Of a stretch of DNA of 64,000 nt, positions 17,626 through 26,080 are shown piece by piece. The notes below the pieces were generated by a model that ran no database searches, was not told where the DNA came from, and saw only the letters and a list, made by a program, of their open reading frames with translations. Positions within the stretch are counted from its first letter, which is position 1. Every line of letters starts with the position of its first letter. This DNA is from CAINVV01 sp038323575 (GTDB lineage: Bacteria > Bacteroidota > Bacteroidia > Bacteroidales > Prolixibacteraceae): positions 8,287 to 72,286 of the forward strand of contig JBBQHB010000017.1 in assembly GCA_038323575.1 (NCBI GenBank). The letters are read 5' to 3'. A program made the position numbers and the translations under genes.

Positions 17626-20556
17626 TTACATTCCCTTGAGGTTGACAGATAAAATGAATTCTGATGTGACTGTTTTTGACTCGATCCGGTATGATTCTCT
17701 CACTCCTATTTTAACCGGAGCGATAAAACGCAGGAAATTACATTCTGTTAAAAACTCTGCACCTGTTGAGCTCAGCGATTGGGTCACAGAACCTGAAGGA
17801 TGAACAGGTCTGTTAATTTTGGCATAATCGTAATGAACACGCAGCGTAATTCTTTTCAGATAGACAAGATGCCACAAGTGCCAGTCGGGAGAGAGCAGTG
17901 GTAGTACATAATCACTCCTGAATGTAAAAAGGCTTGTGTTATCCAGGTTTTCATATCCTCTGGGATAGTCTATCAGGTCATTAAAGGAGGAGTATTCCGA
18001 ATTTTTCTGCTGGAAACCTCCGTAAATTTTTATTCCCTGATTTTCAATGACACCAGGCAGAAAGAATGTCCCTTCAGCTGAAGTAATTTGTCCCAATTGC
18101 TTGTTTCCGATAGGAGTATGCCTGTATTGCAGATTTATTGCCTGACCCCAGCCTGGTTGAATGTCCCTGATGCTCTGTTGCCTTAAGTTATGTGCATAAA
18201 GCCGGTAGGTGAAAGGGATGTAGCTGCCCCTGAATATAGAGGATGGAGTCTTTTGTTCCTGCCATCGGTAGGTATAGCCTATTTGAAATTCGGGTTGAAC
18301 CAGCCGGTACATTTTACCCCGCGAGAAATTCAGTGGTATTGCTGCATCCAGCCTTAGGTTCATTATTGTTTGGGTGTACGGAACAGATACGGTATCCTGT
18401 CTGATTAATACATTTTGGGAATTGTAATGTTTGTTGATCTGGTAATAGGTTGAATTTTCTTTCCCATAATCACCATAAAGTCTAAAAACAGGATACCATC
18501 CGGCATATTCGAACTTCCCAACCCATTTCCCTGTATGGTTGACGGTTGAATAATCATAGCCGAATTGGGTAATGGCTGTAGTGAGTTTATTTTGGGAAAT
18601 AACTGAAAATCCAGTATTTATAACCGACTGATCCGGATCAATATAGACCGGAGACCAACTGTGGATATTGAATAAGTCCAGTATTTTAACATACTTCTTA
18701 CTCACATAATTACTCGTATCCGGGGTGCTGAAGTCGATTATTCCCTTTTCCTGGGCCGTCAGTTTGTCTGATAAGGTGTCCTGAAACTGGCGGGTGGATG
18801 ATACTTCCTTCCATTTTGACCGGGAAGTCTCCTGTCCGGCTATTTTAAAGCCATCAGCAGAATAATTGCTGAAGATTAAAGTGTTGCCGTCAACAGAACT
18901 TTGAAGATCTTTCAGGCCGTATTTGGCCGTAGCAATGCGATAGTTCTGTCCTGATGTCAGGTCCAATGCGTATCCTTCGTCTTTGCCTGCTATATCTGCA
19001 GCATAATAAAGATAATTGCTGCGTTGGACAGGTTTCTTAATTCCGCCAAAGGTTGGTTTGGTTATCTGAACAACTTCGCCTGTTGCCGGATTGATGCGAA
19101 CAATGGATTTCCCTTCCGTTCCAAGCTCAATCGCATAAAGAGCTGATTGATCTGTCGACCATGAAGGGGTAAAAAAAGCATTATACCCTTCAGCCTTTAA
19201 TTCCTTTATTATCTGGCCGTTATCCATTGATAAAAGGACAATAGAAGAGAGATTCTGGTCATTATATTTAACTGCGGCGATGGATTTACCGTCTGGTGAA
19301 ATTACCGGAGCAAAAAGCTTCTCATCGTAGCTCTTTTCCCACAGATTTCCGCTCCGGATATCCAGAATGCGCAACAATGAACGATCTTTGTGGGTCCATC
19401 TGATGTCTGGTTTTGTTTCTATCCATATGATCTTTCCGTTGGAACAACTCATTGATTCATCTTGAATATATCCTGGCTGGAAGAGAATTTTCTCCCTTGT
19501 TTTGCCGCTAATCAATACGATTTGGGCTATTTTATCGATTGATGTTTTCATTGCCACAAAAGAGGAATCATCCACAAAGAAAGGATATCTGTACGAAGTG
19601 TAATATTTTGAATTTTTTGTCTGAAAAATATTGGTGCCGGAAATATCAGTCTGGTTTTCAAGCCCAAAAGGTTGAGTTACTTTCAGGTTCTTCATGATTT
19701 CCAGATAGTATTGATCCTGATTCTTTCCCGTTGCCAGTTTCAATCCCCTGGAGAGGGAATTGAGTCCAAGCGGGTTCCTGGCAATGTGGTGAAGAACCTT
19801 GCTCCAAACCTCTCCCCCATTTTGATTTCGGATATTTGAAACCATTTGATATCCAAGATGATAGTAATTCGGAATGTAATCTTTGTAGGATCCGAGATAT
19901 GCTTTGTCAAAACTGAATATACCCTTTTCATCAGCCTGTGCTTTTAATTCCATGGTAAAGGAAGGTAACCGCCCTCTTCCGGAATGACTGAAAGCGGTCT
20001 CGGCAACCACTGCGTCGCCTTCCAGGAACCAGAATGGCAGATATGCACCAACAACTACCGAAGCGGCTTGTTCACCAAGCAGAATTCTGAATATTGCGGG
20101 TAATTCAGACTCAATTTTATCCATTTGAGCGTGGTGCCGAAGTTCATGAATGGCAAGCTGTTCAATCCAGTCCTGTGCATACATTTCCTGGCCCGGAGTC
20201 GGGAAAAGTTCCACCCTTGAGGGCGACCAGGCCACAAAACCATTTGATTGAATCGATTTTGTGTGGAGTATTACCGAGATTTTTTTGGGTTGGGTTTTAA
20301 GTGTAATCCCTGAATAACCGTACACCTTTTCGAATATATGCGCAGCTCTTTGGGCCTGGACTTCATAATCTGACGGATAGATTAGCTGAAAATTATCTGT
20401 CTGAATCTGGCGCCATTTAATGGAGGCAGGATCCTGTCCAACGACAAAATATTGAGCAGCAACAAAATATGGAAATATAAGCAGGCAGATCATCGGAATT
20501 ATCGATCGTCTGACGCTTCGCCCTTTCCGTGGTGAAGATATTTTAATTTGTTTCAT
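17626..20556 (-). CDS. gluzincin-like metallopeptidase / beta-propeller / outer-membrane barrel protein
   Basis: A 976-residue envelope protein with a signal peptide (hydrophobic 18-33, cleavage after AAQ near 35). Residues about 45-290 form a peptidase MA-like domain with HELRH at 137-141 (HExxH) and WFLEGDA at 176-182, where Glu179 is the likely third zinc ligand. Residues about 300-600 contain TolB/WD40-like strands (ISPDGKSIAAVKY, PSWSTDQSALYAI). The last ~330 residues alternate aromatic and polar residues like a transmembrane barrel. Substrate is unknown. The start overlaps pepP's end by 14 bp, so translation is likely coupled, and it is the last gene of the operon. Confidence 0.8.
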   Translation of the reverse strand: MKQIKISSPRKGRSVRRSIIPMICLLIFPYFVAAQYFVVGQDPASIKWRQIQTDNFQLIYPSDYEVQAQRAAHIFEKVYGYSGITLKTQPKKISVILHTKSIQSNGFVAWSPSRVELFPTPGQEMYAQDWIEQLAIHELRHHAQMDKIESELPAIFRILLGEQAASVVVGAYLPFWFLEGDAVVAETAFSHSGRGRLPSFTMELKAQADEKGIFSFDKAYLGSYKDYIPNYYHLGYQMVSNIRNQNGGEVWSKVLHHIARNPLGLNSLSRGLKLATGKNQDQYYLEIMKNLKVTQPFGLENQTDISGTNIFQTKNSKYYTSYRYPFFVDDSSFVAMKTSIDKIAQIVLISGKTREKILFQPGYIQDESMSCSNGKIIWIETKPDIRWTHKDRSLLRILDIRSGNLWEKSYDEKLFAPVISPDGKSIAAVKYNDQNLSSIVLLSMDNGQIIKELKAEGYNAFFTPSWSTDQSALYAIELGTEGKSIVRINPATGEVVQITKPTFGGIKKPVQRSNYLYYAADIAGKDEGYALDLTSGQNYRIATAKYGLKDLQSSVDGNTLIFSNYSADGFKIAGQETSRSKWKEVSSTRQFQDTLSDKLTAQEKGIIDFSTPDTSNYVSKKYVKILDLFNIHSWSPVYIDPDQSVINTGFSVISQNKLTTAITQFGYDYSTVNHTGKWVGKFEYAGWYPVFRLYGDYGKENSTYYQINKHYNSQNVLIRQDTVSVPYTQTIMNLRLDAAIPLNFSRGKMYRLVQPEFQIGYTYRWQEQKTPSSIFRGSYIPFTYRLYAHNLRQQSIRDIQPGWGQAINLQYRHTPIGNKQLGQITSAEGTFFLPGVIENQGIKIYGGFQQKNSEYSSFNDLIDYPRGYENLDNTSLFTFRSDYVLPLLSPDWHLWHLVYLKRITLRVHYDYAKINRPVHPSGSVTQSLSSTGAEFLTECNFLRFIAPVKIGVRESYRIESKTVTSEFILSVNLKGM

Positions 20557-22345
20557 TCAGTGGTGCACATTGTGTAATTAACCATTCCCGAACATCGTTG
20601 TCCGGGATAAGTGGGGAAATTTTTTTACATACAGTTTCATGGTAATGGTTGATCCATTTAAGTTCATCCTGGCTAAGCAATTCTGTCCTGATCAATTTTC
20701 TATCGATGGGACAAAGGGAAATTGTTTCAAAACATAGAAAATTGCCAAATGCATTGGACTGATATTTTTTGCACAGAATTACGTTTTCAATCCGGATGCC
20801 GTATTCTCCCTCCCGGTATATACCCGGTTCATTGGATAAAAGATGCCCTTCCCTGATCGGTTCGTTGTTAAATTCGGCCCGTATGCTCATAGGACCCTCG
20901 TGTACAGATAAAAAATATCCTATACCGTGACCCGTTCCATGTCCGTAATTTATTGCCTTATCCCACAATGGTTTACGCGTAATGGCGTCAAGCGAATATC
21001 CTTTAGTGCCTTCCGGATAAATGGCATTCGCCAAGGCTATATGACCTTTCAGGCAGATAGTGAAATCAGTACGCTGTTTTTTTGTTGCAGTTCCTGTCGA
21101 AATTGTCCGGGTAATATCAGTTGTTCCATCCAGATATTGACCGCCTGAATCAATCAACAGTATATTATCAGGTTCAATCAAACTGTCAGACTGATTGGTG
21201 GCGTGATAATGAACGATGGCTCCATGAGGCCCGAAACCAACAATCGGATGAAAACTATCACCTTTGAATTGTGACTGTTTGCTGCGGTATTCGTTCATTA
21301 TCTGACCAACCTTTACTTCAGTGATATTTTCTTTCCCGATGGCCCGGGAGATCCGGTGCAATGCATAAACCATCGCGGCCCCGTCCTTCAGATGTGCTGA
21401 TTTAATTCTCTTAATTTCCTTCGGATCTTTTCTCGCCTTGAGCAGTGTTGTCAATGAAACCGCCCGCTCAATGATATTTGATTCAAAAATGAGCTTTACT
21501 ACAAGAGAATTCGTGCGAAGCGGATCAATCAGAATTCGTTGATTATTTTTTCTTGCTAAAAATGCAAGGAATGAATCATAGGAACTTATTTTTATTCCTT
21601 CATCCTCCAGTTTCTTTCTGACAATTCCGGTAATTTTAGTAGGATCAATAAACAACCACACGCTTTCCTGGTCAATATAACCGTAAGCAGTAAAAAGAGG
21701 CGTGTATAGTATTTCGTCTCCCCGTAAGTTAAACAGCCAGGCAACATCATCCAACATTGATATTACAGTTGCATCACTTTCAGTGGACAACAGCATTTTC
21801 CTGACCATTTCAATTTTTTCGCCCCGCGGTTTTCCTGCAAAACCCACAGGATGTTCATAAACAGGATTGCCTCCTGCTATTGGACGTTCTTTCCAAATTC
21901 CGGTAACCAGATCTGTGTCCGGACTAAACAGGATGCCCTTCGCATACAATTTTGAACTTATCTGACCCGAATCTGCTGCTGAAATGGTTAATCCGTCGAC
22001 TGCCACCTTGTTCCCTGCTTTCAGATTTTGAATGATCCAGTCTTCCACCGATATGGCCCCGGGAACCCTTTCCTTCATCAATTCAATGTTTGTTCCGCTC
22101 AACTCTTCTGTTGCCTGGATAAAATACCTGGTATCAGTCCACAGCATTGCATGATCCTGAGTTACAAGTACCTTGCCGTATGATCCGGTAAAACCTGAAA
22201 TCCATTCTCTTGTTTTCCAGCCTTCGGGTATATATTCACTCAAATGTGGATCTGTACCGGTAATTAAATAGGCATCTATCTGATTTTCCGTCATAAGGGA
22301 TCTCAGAGCTGAAATTCTATTGGTAATATTCAAATCTTTTATCAT
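20543..22345 (-). CDS. pepP: M24 family aminopeptidase P (Xaa-Pro aminopeptidase)
   Basis: A 600-residue protein, the long three-domain form of aminopeptidase P, which removes an N-terminal residue preceding proline. Two creatinase-like N-terminal domains (about 1-310) precede the pita-bread catalytic domain. Its metal ligands are visible as two Asp in DSGGQYLDGTTDITR, His in GTGHGIGYFLSVHEGP, and Glu in SNEPGIY and GIRIENV. The C-terminal ~60 residues form the extra domain seen in eukaryote-like long forms. There is no signal peptide, so it is probably cytosolic. It lies 10 bp after the Nudix gene and overlaps the next gene by 14 bp. Confidence 0.93.
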   Translation of the reverse strand: MIKDLNITNRISALRSLMTENQIDAYLITGTDPHLSEYIPEGWKTREWISGFTGSYGKVLVTQDHAMLWTDTRYFIQATEELSGTNIELMKERVPGAISVEDWIIQNLKAGNKVAVDGLTISAADSGQISSKLYAKGILFSPDTDLVTGIWKERPIAGGNPVYEHPVGFAGKPRGEKIEMVRKMLLSTESDATVISMLDDVAWLFNLRGDEILYTPLFTAYGYIDQESVWLFIDPTKITGIVRKKLEDEGIKISSYDSFLAFLARKNNQRILIDPLRTNSLVVKLIFESNIIERAVSLTTLLKARKDPKEIKRIKSAHLKDGAAMVYALHRISRAIGKENITEVKVGQIMNEYRSKQSQFKGDSFHPIVGFGPHGAIVHYHATNQSDSLIEPDNILLIDSGGQYLDGTTDITRTISTGTATKKQRTDFTICLKGHIALANAIYPEGTKGYSLDAITRKPLWDKAINYGHGTGHGIGYFLSVHEGPMSIRAEFNNEPIREGHLLSNEPGIYREGEYGIRIENVILCKKYQSNAFGNFLCFETISLCPIDRKLIRTELLSQDELKWINHYHETVCKKISPLIPDNDVREWLITQCAPLNETN

Positions 22346-22355
22346 AATCTATTCA

Positions 22356-22916
22356 TCAATAACGCTTAGCAAGATAATACCGAACAATTTGTTTCATACT
22401 TTCGGAACATAATGTATCCAAATCAAAGTTTTCCGGATGGATGAATTCGACTGAAGTCACATCATCTGCCGGATTCAGTAATCCAAGGTCATCCGTCTCG
22501 CACACAAATGCCAGGTCGACCGTCGGTACCACAAAATTTGAAAAAGGATATAAATTGGGGAATGAAACCAGATAGGTCATATGAGTTACCTGCAGGTTCA
22601 ATTCTTCTTTTATTTCCCTAAAAACTGCCTCTTCTGCTGTTTCCATCGGTTCTACAAAGCCTCCGGGCAGATCCAGCATGCCTTTGTTCGGTTCAATGGC
22701 ACGACGGGTCAGCAGGAGTTCGCCGGCAGTATTAAAAATTAAGCAGGCAACTGCGGCAGAATTATTGATGTAAAATTGAAATTCGCATTTTTCACACCTG
22801 TATGACCTTCCACCATCTTTGCTGTTGAAAGATGATGAGCCGCATTTGGGACAAAAGACAAAGGGATCAGATTCTTCCTGCGGTATCATTTGATGAATTT
22901 CATTGCTTTCATCCAT
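22356..22916 (-). CDS. Nudix hydrolase with zinc ribbon
   Basis: A 186-residue protein. A four-cysteine zinc ribbon (CPKCGS ... CEKCEF, about 22-44) precedes a Nudix domain with the box GGFVEPMETAEEAVFREIKEEL near 90-111 (GX5EX7REUXEE), which holds Mg and the catalytic glutamates. The ribbon-Nudix order recalls NADH pyrophosphatase NudC, but the SQPWPFPxS motif that defines NudC is absent, so it may act on other nucleoside diphosphate derivatives. It is translationally overlapped by the upstream esterase (31 bp), an unusually long overlap, and lies in the four-gene minus-strand operon. Confidence 0.9.
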   Translation of the reverse strand: MDESNEIHQMIPQEESDPFVFCPKCGSSSFNSKDGGRSYRCEKCEFQFYINNSAAVACLIFNTAGELLLTRRAIEPNKGMLDLPGGFVEPMETAEEAVFREIKEELNLQVTHMTYLVSFPNLYPFSNFVVPTVDLAFVCETDDLGLLNPADDVTSVEFIHPENFDLDTLCSESMKQIVRYYLAKRY

Positions 22917-23788
22917 TCAATGACCATGAGTGGCCACTGATCGTGGGCCTTCCCGGTTTTATGCATCCCGAATCCGTGACCTCCTTCTTTGAAAATATGA
23001 AGTTCTGCAGGAATATTTTCACGTTTCAGCGCCATGTAATACTCAATGCTGTTTCGGGGTTTAACTCCGGAATCGTCGTCTGCAAGGGCTATAAAGGCCG
23101 GAGGAGTTTGGTTTGTAACCTGCAGTTCGTTGCAGAAATTCTGAATTATCTTCCAGTCATTCGTTTTGCCTATCAGATTTTCCCTTGAACCCATATGGCC
23201 CCATTCCTCTTTAAAGGTTATTACCGGATAAAGCAATATCGAAAAATCCGGACGACAGCTTAGCTTATCAACATGCTTATTTGAATTCTTATTGCCTGAA
23301 TCAAAGTGAGTTGACAGGGTTGATGCAAGATGCCCTCCTGCCGAGAAACCTGCGATGCCCACCTTTTTCGGATCTATTGACCACTCTTCGGCATGAAACC
23401 TCACCATTCTCATGGCTTGTTGGGCATCCTGCAAAGGCATCTCTGAATGGCCATAAGGCAATCTGTATTTCAAAACGATTCCTGCGACACCATGCGACTG
23501 AAGAAATTCAGCTACTTCATATCCTTCGTGATCCATTGCTTCCATTCCATATCCGCCGCCGGGACAAATGATTACCGCAACGCCGGTATTAATCTCCTTC
23601 GTTGGAAGATAAACGGTTAAGGTAGGTTCTGAAACAAAACGAACCCTTCTCCCTTCAAAAGTCTCCTCAGGTTTTGGAGACACAACATCACCCGGTGTAC
23701 CATCCGGCCATAATTTCATAACATTTTGTGATTTAGCGTATTGGAATAAAATCATAAAGAAAAGAATCAAATAAATTTTATTTTTCAT
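22886..23788 (-). CDS. secreted alpha/beta hydrolase (carbohydrate esterase-like)
   Basis: A 300-residue exported protein; the start at 23788 puts a good signal peptide first (MKNKIYLILFFMILF, cleavage after KSQ). An in-frame upstream start at 23815 would bury it. Oxyanion-hole motif CPGGGYGMEAMDHEG, nucleophile elbow GFSAGG, and a C-terminal GGHGFG supplying the catalytic His are all present. The closest recognisable families are BD-FAE/acetyl xylan esterase-like enzymes that deacylate sugars, but the substrate is open. It heads the operon with Nudix, aminopeptidase P and the 976-residue surface protein, and overlaps the Nudix gene by 31 bp. Confidence 0.88.
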   Translation of the reverse strand: MKNKIYLILFFMILFQYAKSQNVMKLWPDGTPGDVVSPKPEETFEGRRVRFVSEPTLTVYLPTKEINTGVAVIICPGGGYGMEAMDHEGYEVAEFLQSHGVAGIVLKYRLPYGHSEMPLQDAQQAMRMVRFHAEEWSIDPKKVGIAGFSAGGHLASTLSTHFDSGNKNSNKHVDKLSCRPDFSILLYPVITFKEEWGHMGSRENLIGKTNDWKIIQNFCNELQVTNQTPPAFIALADDDSGVKPRNSIEYYMALKRENIPAELHIFKEGGHGFGMHKTGKAHDQWPLMVIEWMKAMKFIK

Positions 23789-23915
23789 GAGATCATAACT
23801 AAATAAATAATTCATTATAATTTATACGTTTCCGGAACAAGGTTTAAAAATAACCAAATATTGGTGTATTGTTTGCAGAATTCAGTATAATGCATGCTTA
23901 AATAAATTTTTCGTC

Positions 23916-23923
23916 TATTTTTG
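23916..23923 (+). promoter_or_regulatory. -7 promoter element for LysE-type exporter
   Basis: TATTTTTG, a perfect TAnnTTTG match, ends only 5 bp before the ATG, which implies a transcript with almost no leader. Confidence 0.5.
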
Positions 23924-23928
23924 CAATT

Positions 23929-24561
23929 ATGGATTTTAATTTACTATGGAAAGGAGTACTCACGGGGCTTGCCGTATCAATTCCGCTGGGACCGCTCGGA
24001 ATGTTATGTATTCAGAGAACTGTGAATAAAAACTGGAAATCAGGTATCATGTCCGGTATTGGTGTAGCAACCGCAGATAGTACTTATGCGCTTGTTGCAG
24101 GTTTTGGTTTATCTATTATAATTGATTTTATCCGGGTTAATGAAATTTACTTTAAATTTGTTGGTTCGATCGTTTTAGTCCTTTTGGGTATCTATATTTT
24201 CAGGTCAAATCCGACGAAGCAGATTCTTAAATACAAAAGAAGGGGCCCTTCGCACCTGCACGATTTTCTTACCACTTTCCTTGTAACCTTGTCTAATCCC
24301 CTCTCCGTCTTTGTTTTCATTGCAATATTTACCAGCAACAGTATTGTACTGCATTTTTCTCATCCGCTGGAAGCCTTACTTACCATCGGAGGAATTTTCG
24401 TGGGAGGAACTCTCTGGTGGATAACCATTACCGGTCTTGCGAATCAGTTCAGGCACAAATTCACAATCAACACCTTATATTGGGCCAACCGTGTGATAGG
24501 GATAAGTGTGATTGTGGTTGCCTTAGCCTTTCTTATTTACCTGCAAACACACGAAATCTGA
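23929..24561 (+). CDS. LysE/RhtB family amino-acid exporter
   Basis: A 210-residue inner-membrane protein with about six hydrophobic segments. The N-terminus WKGVLTGLAVSIPLGPLGMLCIQRT is the LysE-family signature (the conserved GPxG-like motif follows the first helix). Related carriers export lysine, threonine, homoserine or other metabolites; substrate cannot be told. The gene stands alone, convergent with an SDR gene 17 bp downstream, and its own -7 element nearly touches the start codon. Confidence 0.88.
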   Translation: MDFNLLWKGVLTGLAVSIPLGPLGMLCIQRTVNKNWKSGIMSGIGVATADSTYALVAGFGLSIIIDFIRVNEIYFKFVGSIVLVLLGIYIFRSNPTKQILKYKRRGPSHLHDFLTTFLVTLSNPLSVFVFIAIFTSNSIVLHFSHPLEALLTIGGIFVGGTLWWITITGLANQFRHKFTINTLYWANRVIGISVIVVALAFLIYLQTHEI

Positions 24562-24578
24562 ACGACAGCATCAATTTT

Positions 24579-25406
24579 CTAACTGCTACCGGATGATTTT
24601 TTTTTGCTCAACGGAGAATCCGGTTCATTTGCCATGTGCCTGTAAGTAAGAAAGTCAACTAAAAAAGGAAAAAACTTCCCTAAAAATACAGTCAGTTTTC
24701 CTTCCTTAAAGGTTAGAACAAGTGATCTTTTCCGTCTTTCAACTGAATTGGCAACCAAACAGGCACATGCCTCCGCACTCATCATTTTATCATCTTTTCT
24801 CGGATCTTCTCCTTGTGGAGTGCCATCGGCAATTAACGCCGACATTCTTACTTCAGAAGCAGTGAAACCAGGCGCTGCGACCAGTACATGAAGGCCTGTA
24901 TGCAAATTCTCCAGCCGTATAGTATCCAAAAATCCCCTTACCGCGAATTTTGAAGCCGAATAAGCTGACCGGGCTGGCAAAGCAACATGTCCGGCGACTG
25001 AAATAATCCCTACCAGAGAACCTTTTGAACTGATCAGGTGTGGAAGTGCATATTTCGTGCAATAGACCGTCCCGTAAAAATTAACATCCATTATATGTTT
25101 AAAGCTTTTCAATTCAATATCGTCAAACAGTGCACGCATGGATAATCCTGCATTGTTGATCAGGATATCTATGCGTCCAAAATATTGAATGGTGGAGCTT
25201 ATAAGGTTTTTGCACGCTGTTTCACTGGTAACATCCGTTTGAACAGCCAATATGTCAGTACCGGAAAGTTCATTTTTCAATAAGTTCAGTCGATCAATTC
25301 TTCTTGCTGCCAGTGATAAGGAGGCACCACGTCTGGCATATTCTACGGCCAGAGCCCGTCCGATTCCTGAGGATGCCCCTGTAATAATAACGACTTTTCC
25401 GTTCAT
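24579..25406 (-). CDS. short-chain dehydrogenase/reductase
   Basis: A 275-residue classical SDR. The cofactor motif TGASSGIG is at residues 9-16, the NNAG motif sits in ILINNAGLSM, and the catalytic Ser and YSASK (Tyr-x3-Lys) are near 140-160. An Arg-Arg pair after the second strand (LAARRIDRL) favours NADP. The C-terminal ~50 residues carry a hydrophobic segment (VFLGKFFPFLVDFLTY), suggesting membrane association as in some lipid-acting SDRs. Substrate unknown. Confidence 0.9.
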   Translation of the reverse strand: MNGKVVIITGASSGIGRALAVEYARRGASLSLAARRIDRLNLLKNELSGTDILAVQTDVTSETACKNLISSTIQYFGRIDILINNAGLSMRALFDDIELKSFKHIMDVNFYGTVYCTKYALPHLISSKGSLVGIISVAGHVALPARSAYSASKFAVRGFLDTIRLENLHTGLHVLVAAPGFTASEVRMSALIADGTPQGEDPRKDDKMMSAEACACLVANSVERRKRSLVLTFKEGKLTVFLGKFFPFLVDFLTYRHMANEPDSPLSKKKSSGSS

Positions 25407-25570
25407 TTACAATTAGTTATTCATATTTTTAACCCAGTTGCCTGCATGATTAATTGTAAAAATAGTGCTTTTTACCGGATAAAAATATTTGATAATTATT
25501 ATTTATAATTACTTGATAATGAATATTATACAAATTTATTTATCAATAGCACCTTTTTTTATTAGCAGGA

Positions 25571-25601
25571 TTGGGTGATTATAAAAATTGAATTATCTTT
25601 G
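25571..25601 (+). promoter_or_regulatory. promoter of tRNA-Lys
   Basis: TTG at 25571-25573 and the perfect -7 element TATCTTTG at 25594-25601 are separated by 20 bp. The -7 element ends 34 bp before the tRNA. Confidence 0.75.
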
Positions 25602-25635
25602 CAGTGCCTTTGAAAAACAGAGGATATTTAAGGAT

Positions 25636-25708
25636 GACTCAGTAGCTCAGTAGGTAGAGCACATCCCTTTTAAGGATGGGGTCCTGGGTTCGAGCCCCAG
25701 CTGGGTCA
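25636..25708 (+). tRNA. tRNA-Lys (anticodon UUU)
   Basis: A 73-nt cloverleaf: 7 bp acceptor stem (GACTCAG with CTGGGTC, one G-U), D arm GCTC...GAGC, anticodon stem CATCC/GGATG around the loop CTTTTAA (anticodon TTT), and T arm with GGTTCGAGCC. The 3' CCA is not encoded. It is transcribed alone, with promoter upstream and terminator right after. Confidence 0.97.
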
Positions 25709-25712
25709 CACG

Positions 25713-25750
25713 AGATTCTGTAAATCACTGATTTACAGAATCTTTTTTTT
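25713..25750 (+). terminator. terminator after tRNA-Lys
   Basis: A perfect 14 bp stem (25713-25726 with 25730-25743) and a 3-base loop, followed by a T run. It starts 5 bp after the tRNA. Confidence 0.92.
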
Positions 25751-26080
25751 GACCTGAAATTGACCCGTTATTTTAATGTTTTTTGTTCTTGCAATTATGC
25801 AAGTTAACATTCATAACTTTTCAAGATTAGTTTCTGTTTCCCATTAGCATCAGAAAAAGGAAAAATGTACACCAATCAGGTTTTGTTTACTAAATGTAAC
25901 CCCGATGCCTGTTATTTTTTACATGACTTCAACGGTAAGATTCGAATTACCAAAAAACATGAAAAATATTATCACATATTTTTATTATGTTTGTTTTAGA
26001 TCTTCTGTTTAGAAAATTATTCTGGCTTGAGTTTCTGACTAATTATACTGACAATCAATTATTTAACAATTATTTATCCG
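25751..26080. other. 330 bp non-coding leader region of the large T9SS protein
   Basis: No gene is supported here. A plus-strand TATGTTTG at 25986-25993 is a perfect TAnnTTTG match and the best promoter candidate for the gene starting at 26081, giving a leader of about 80 nt. No integrase or attachment-site duplication of the adjacent tRNA-Lys is seen. Confidence 0.5.

Noticed and set aside
25636..26080. Integrated element at tRNA-Lys
   Set aside because: A tRNA 3' end is a common integration site, but there is no integrase gene, no duplicated tRNA end and no shift in gene content.
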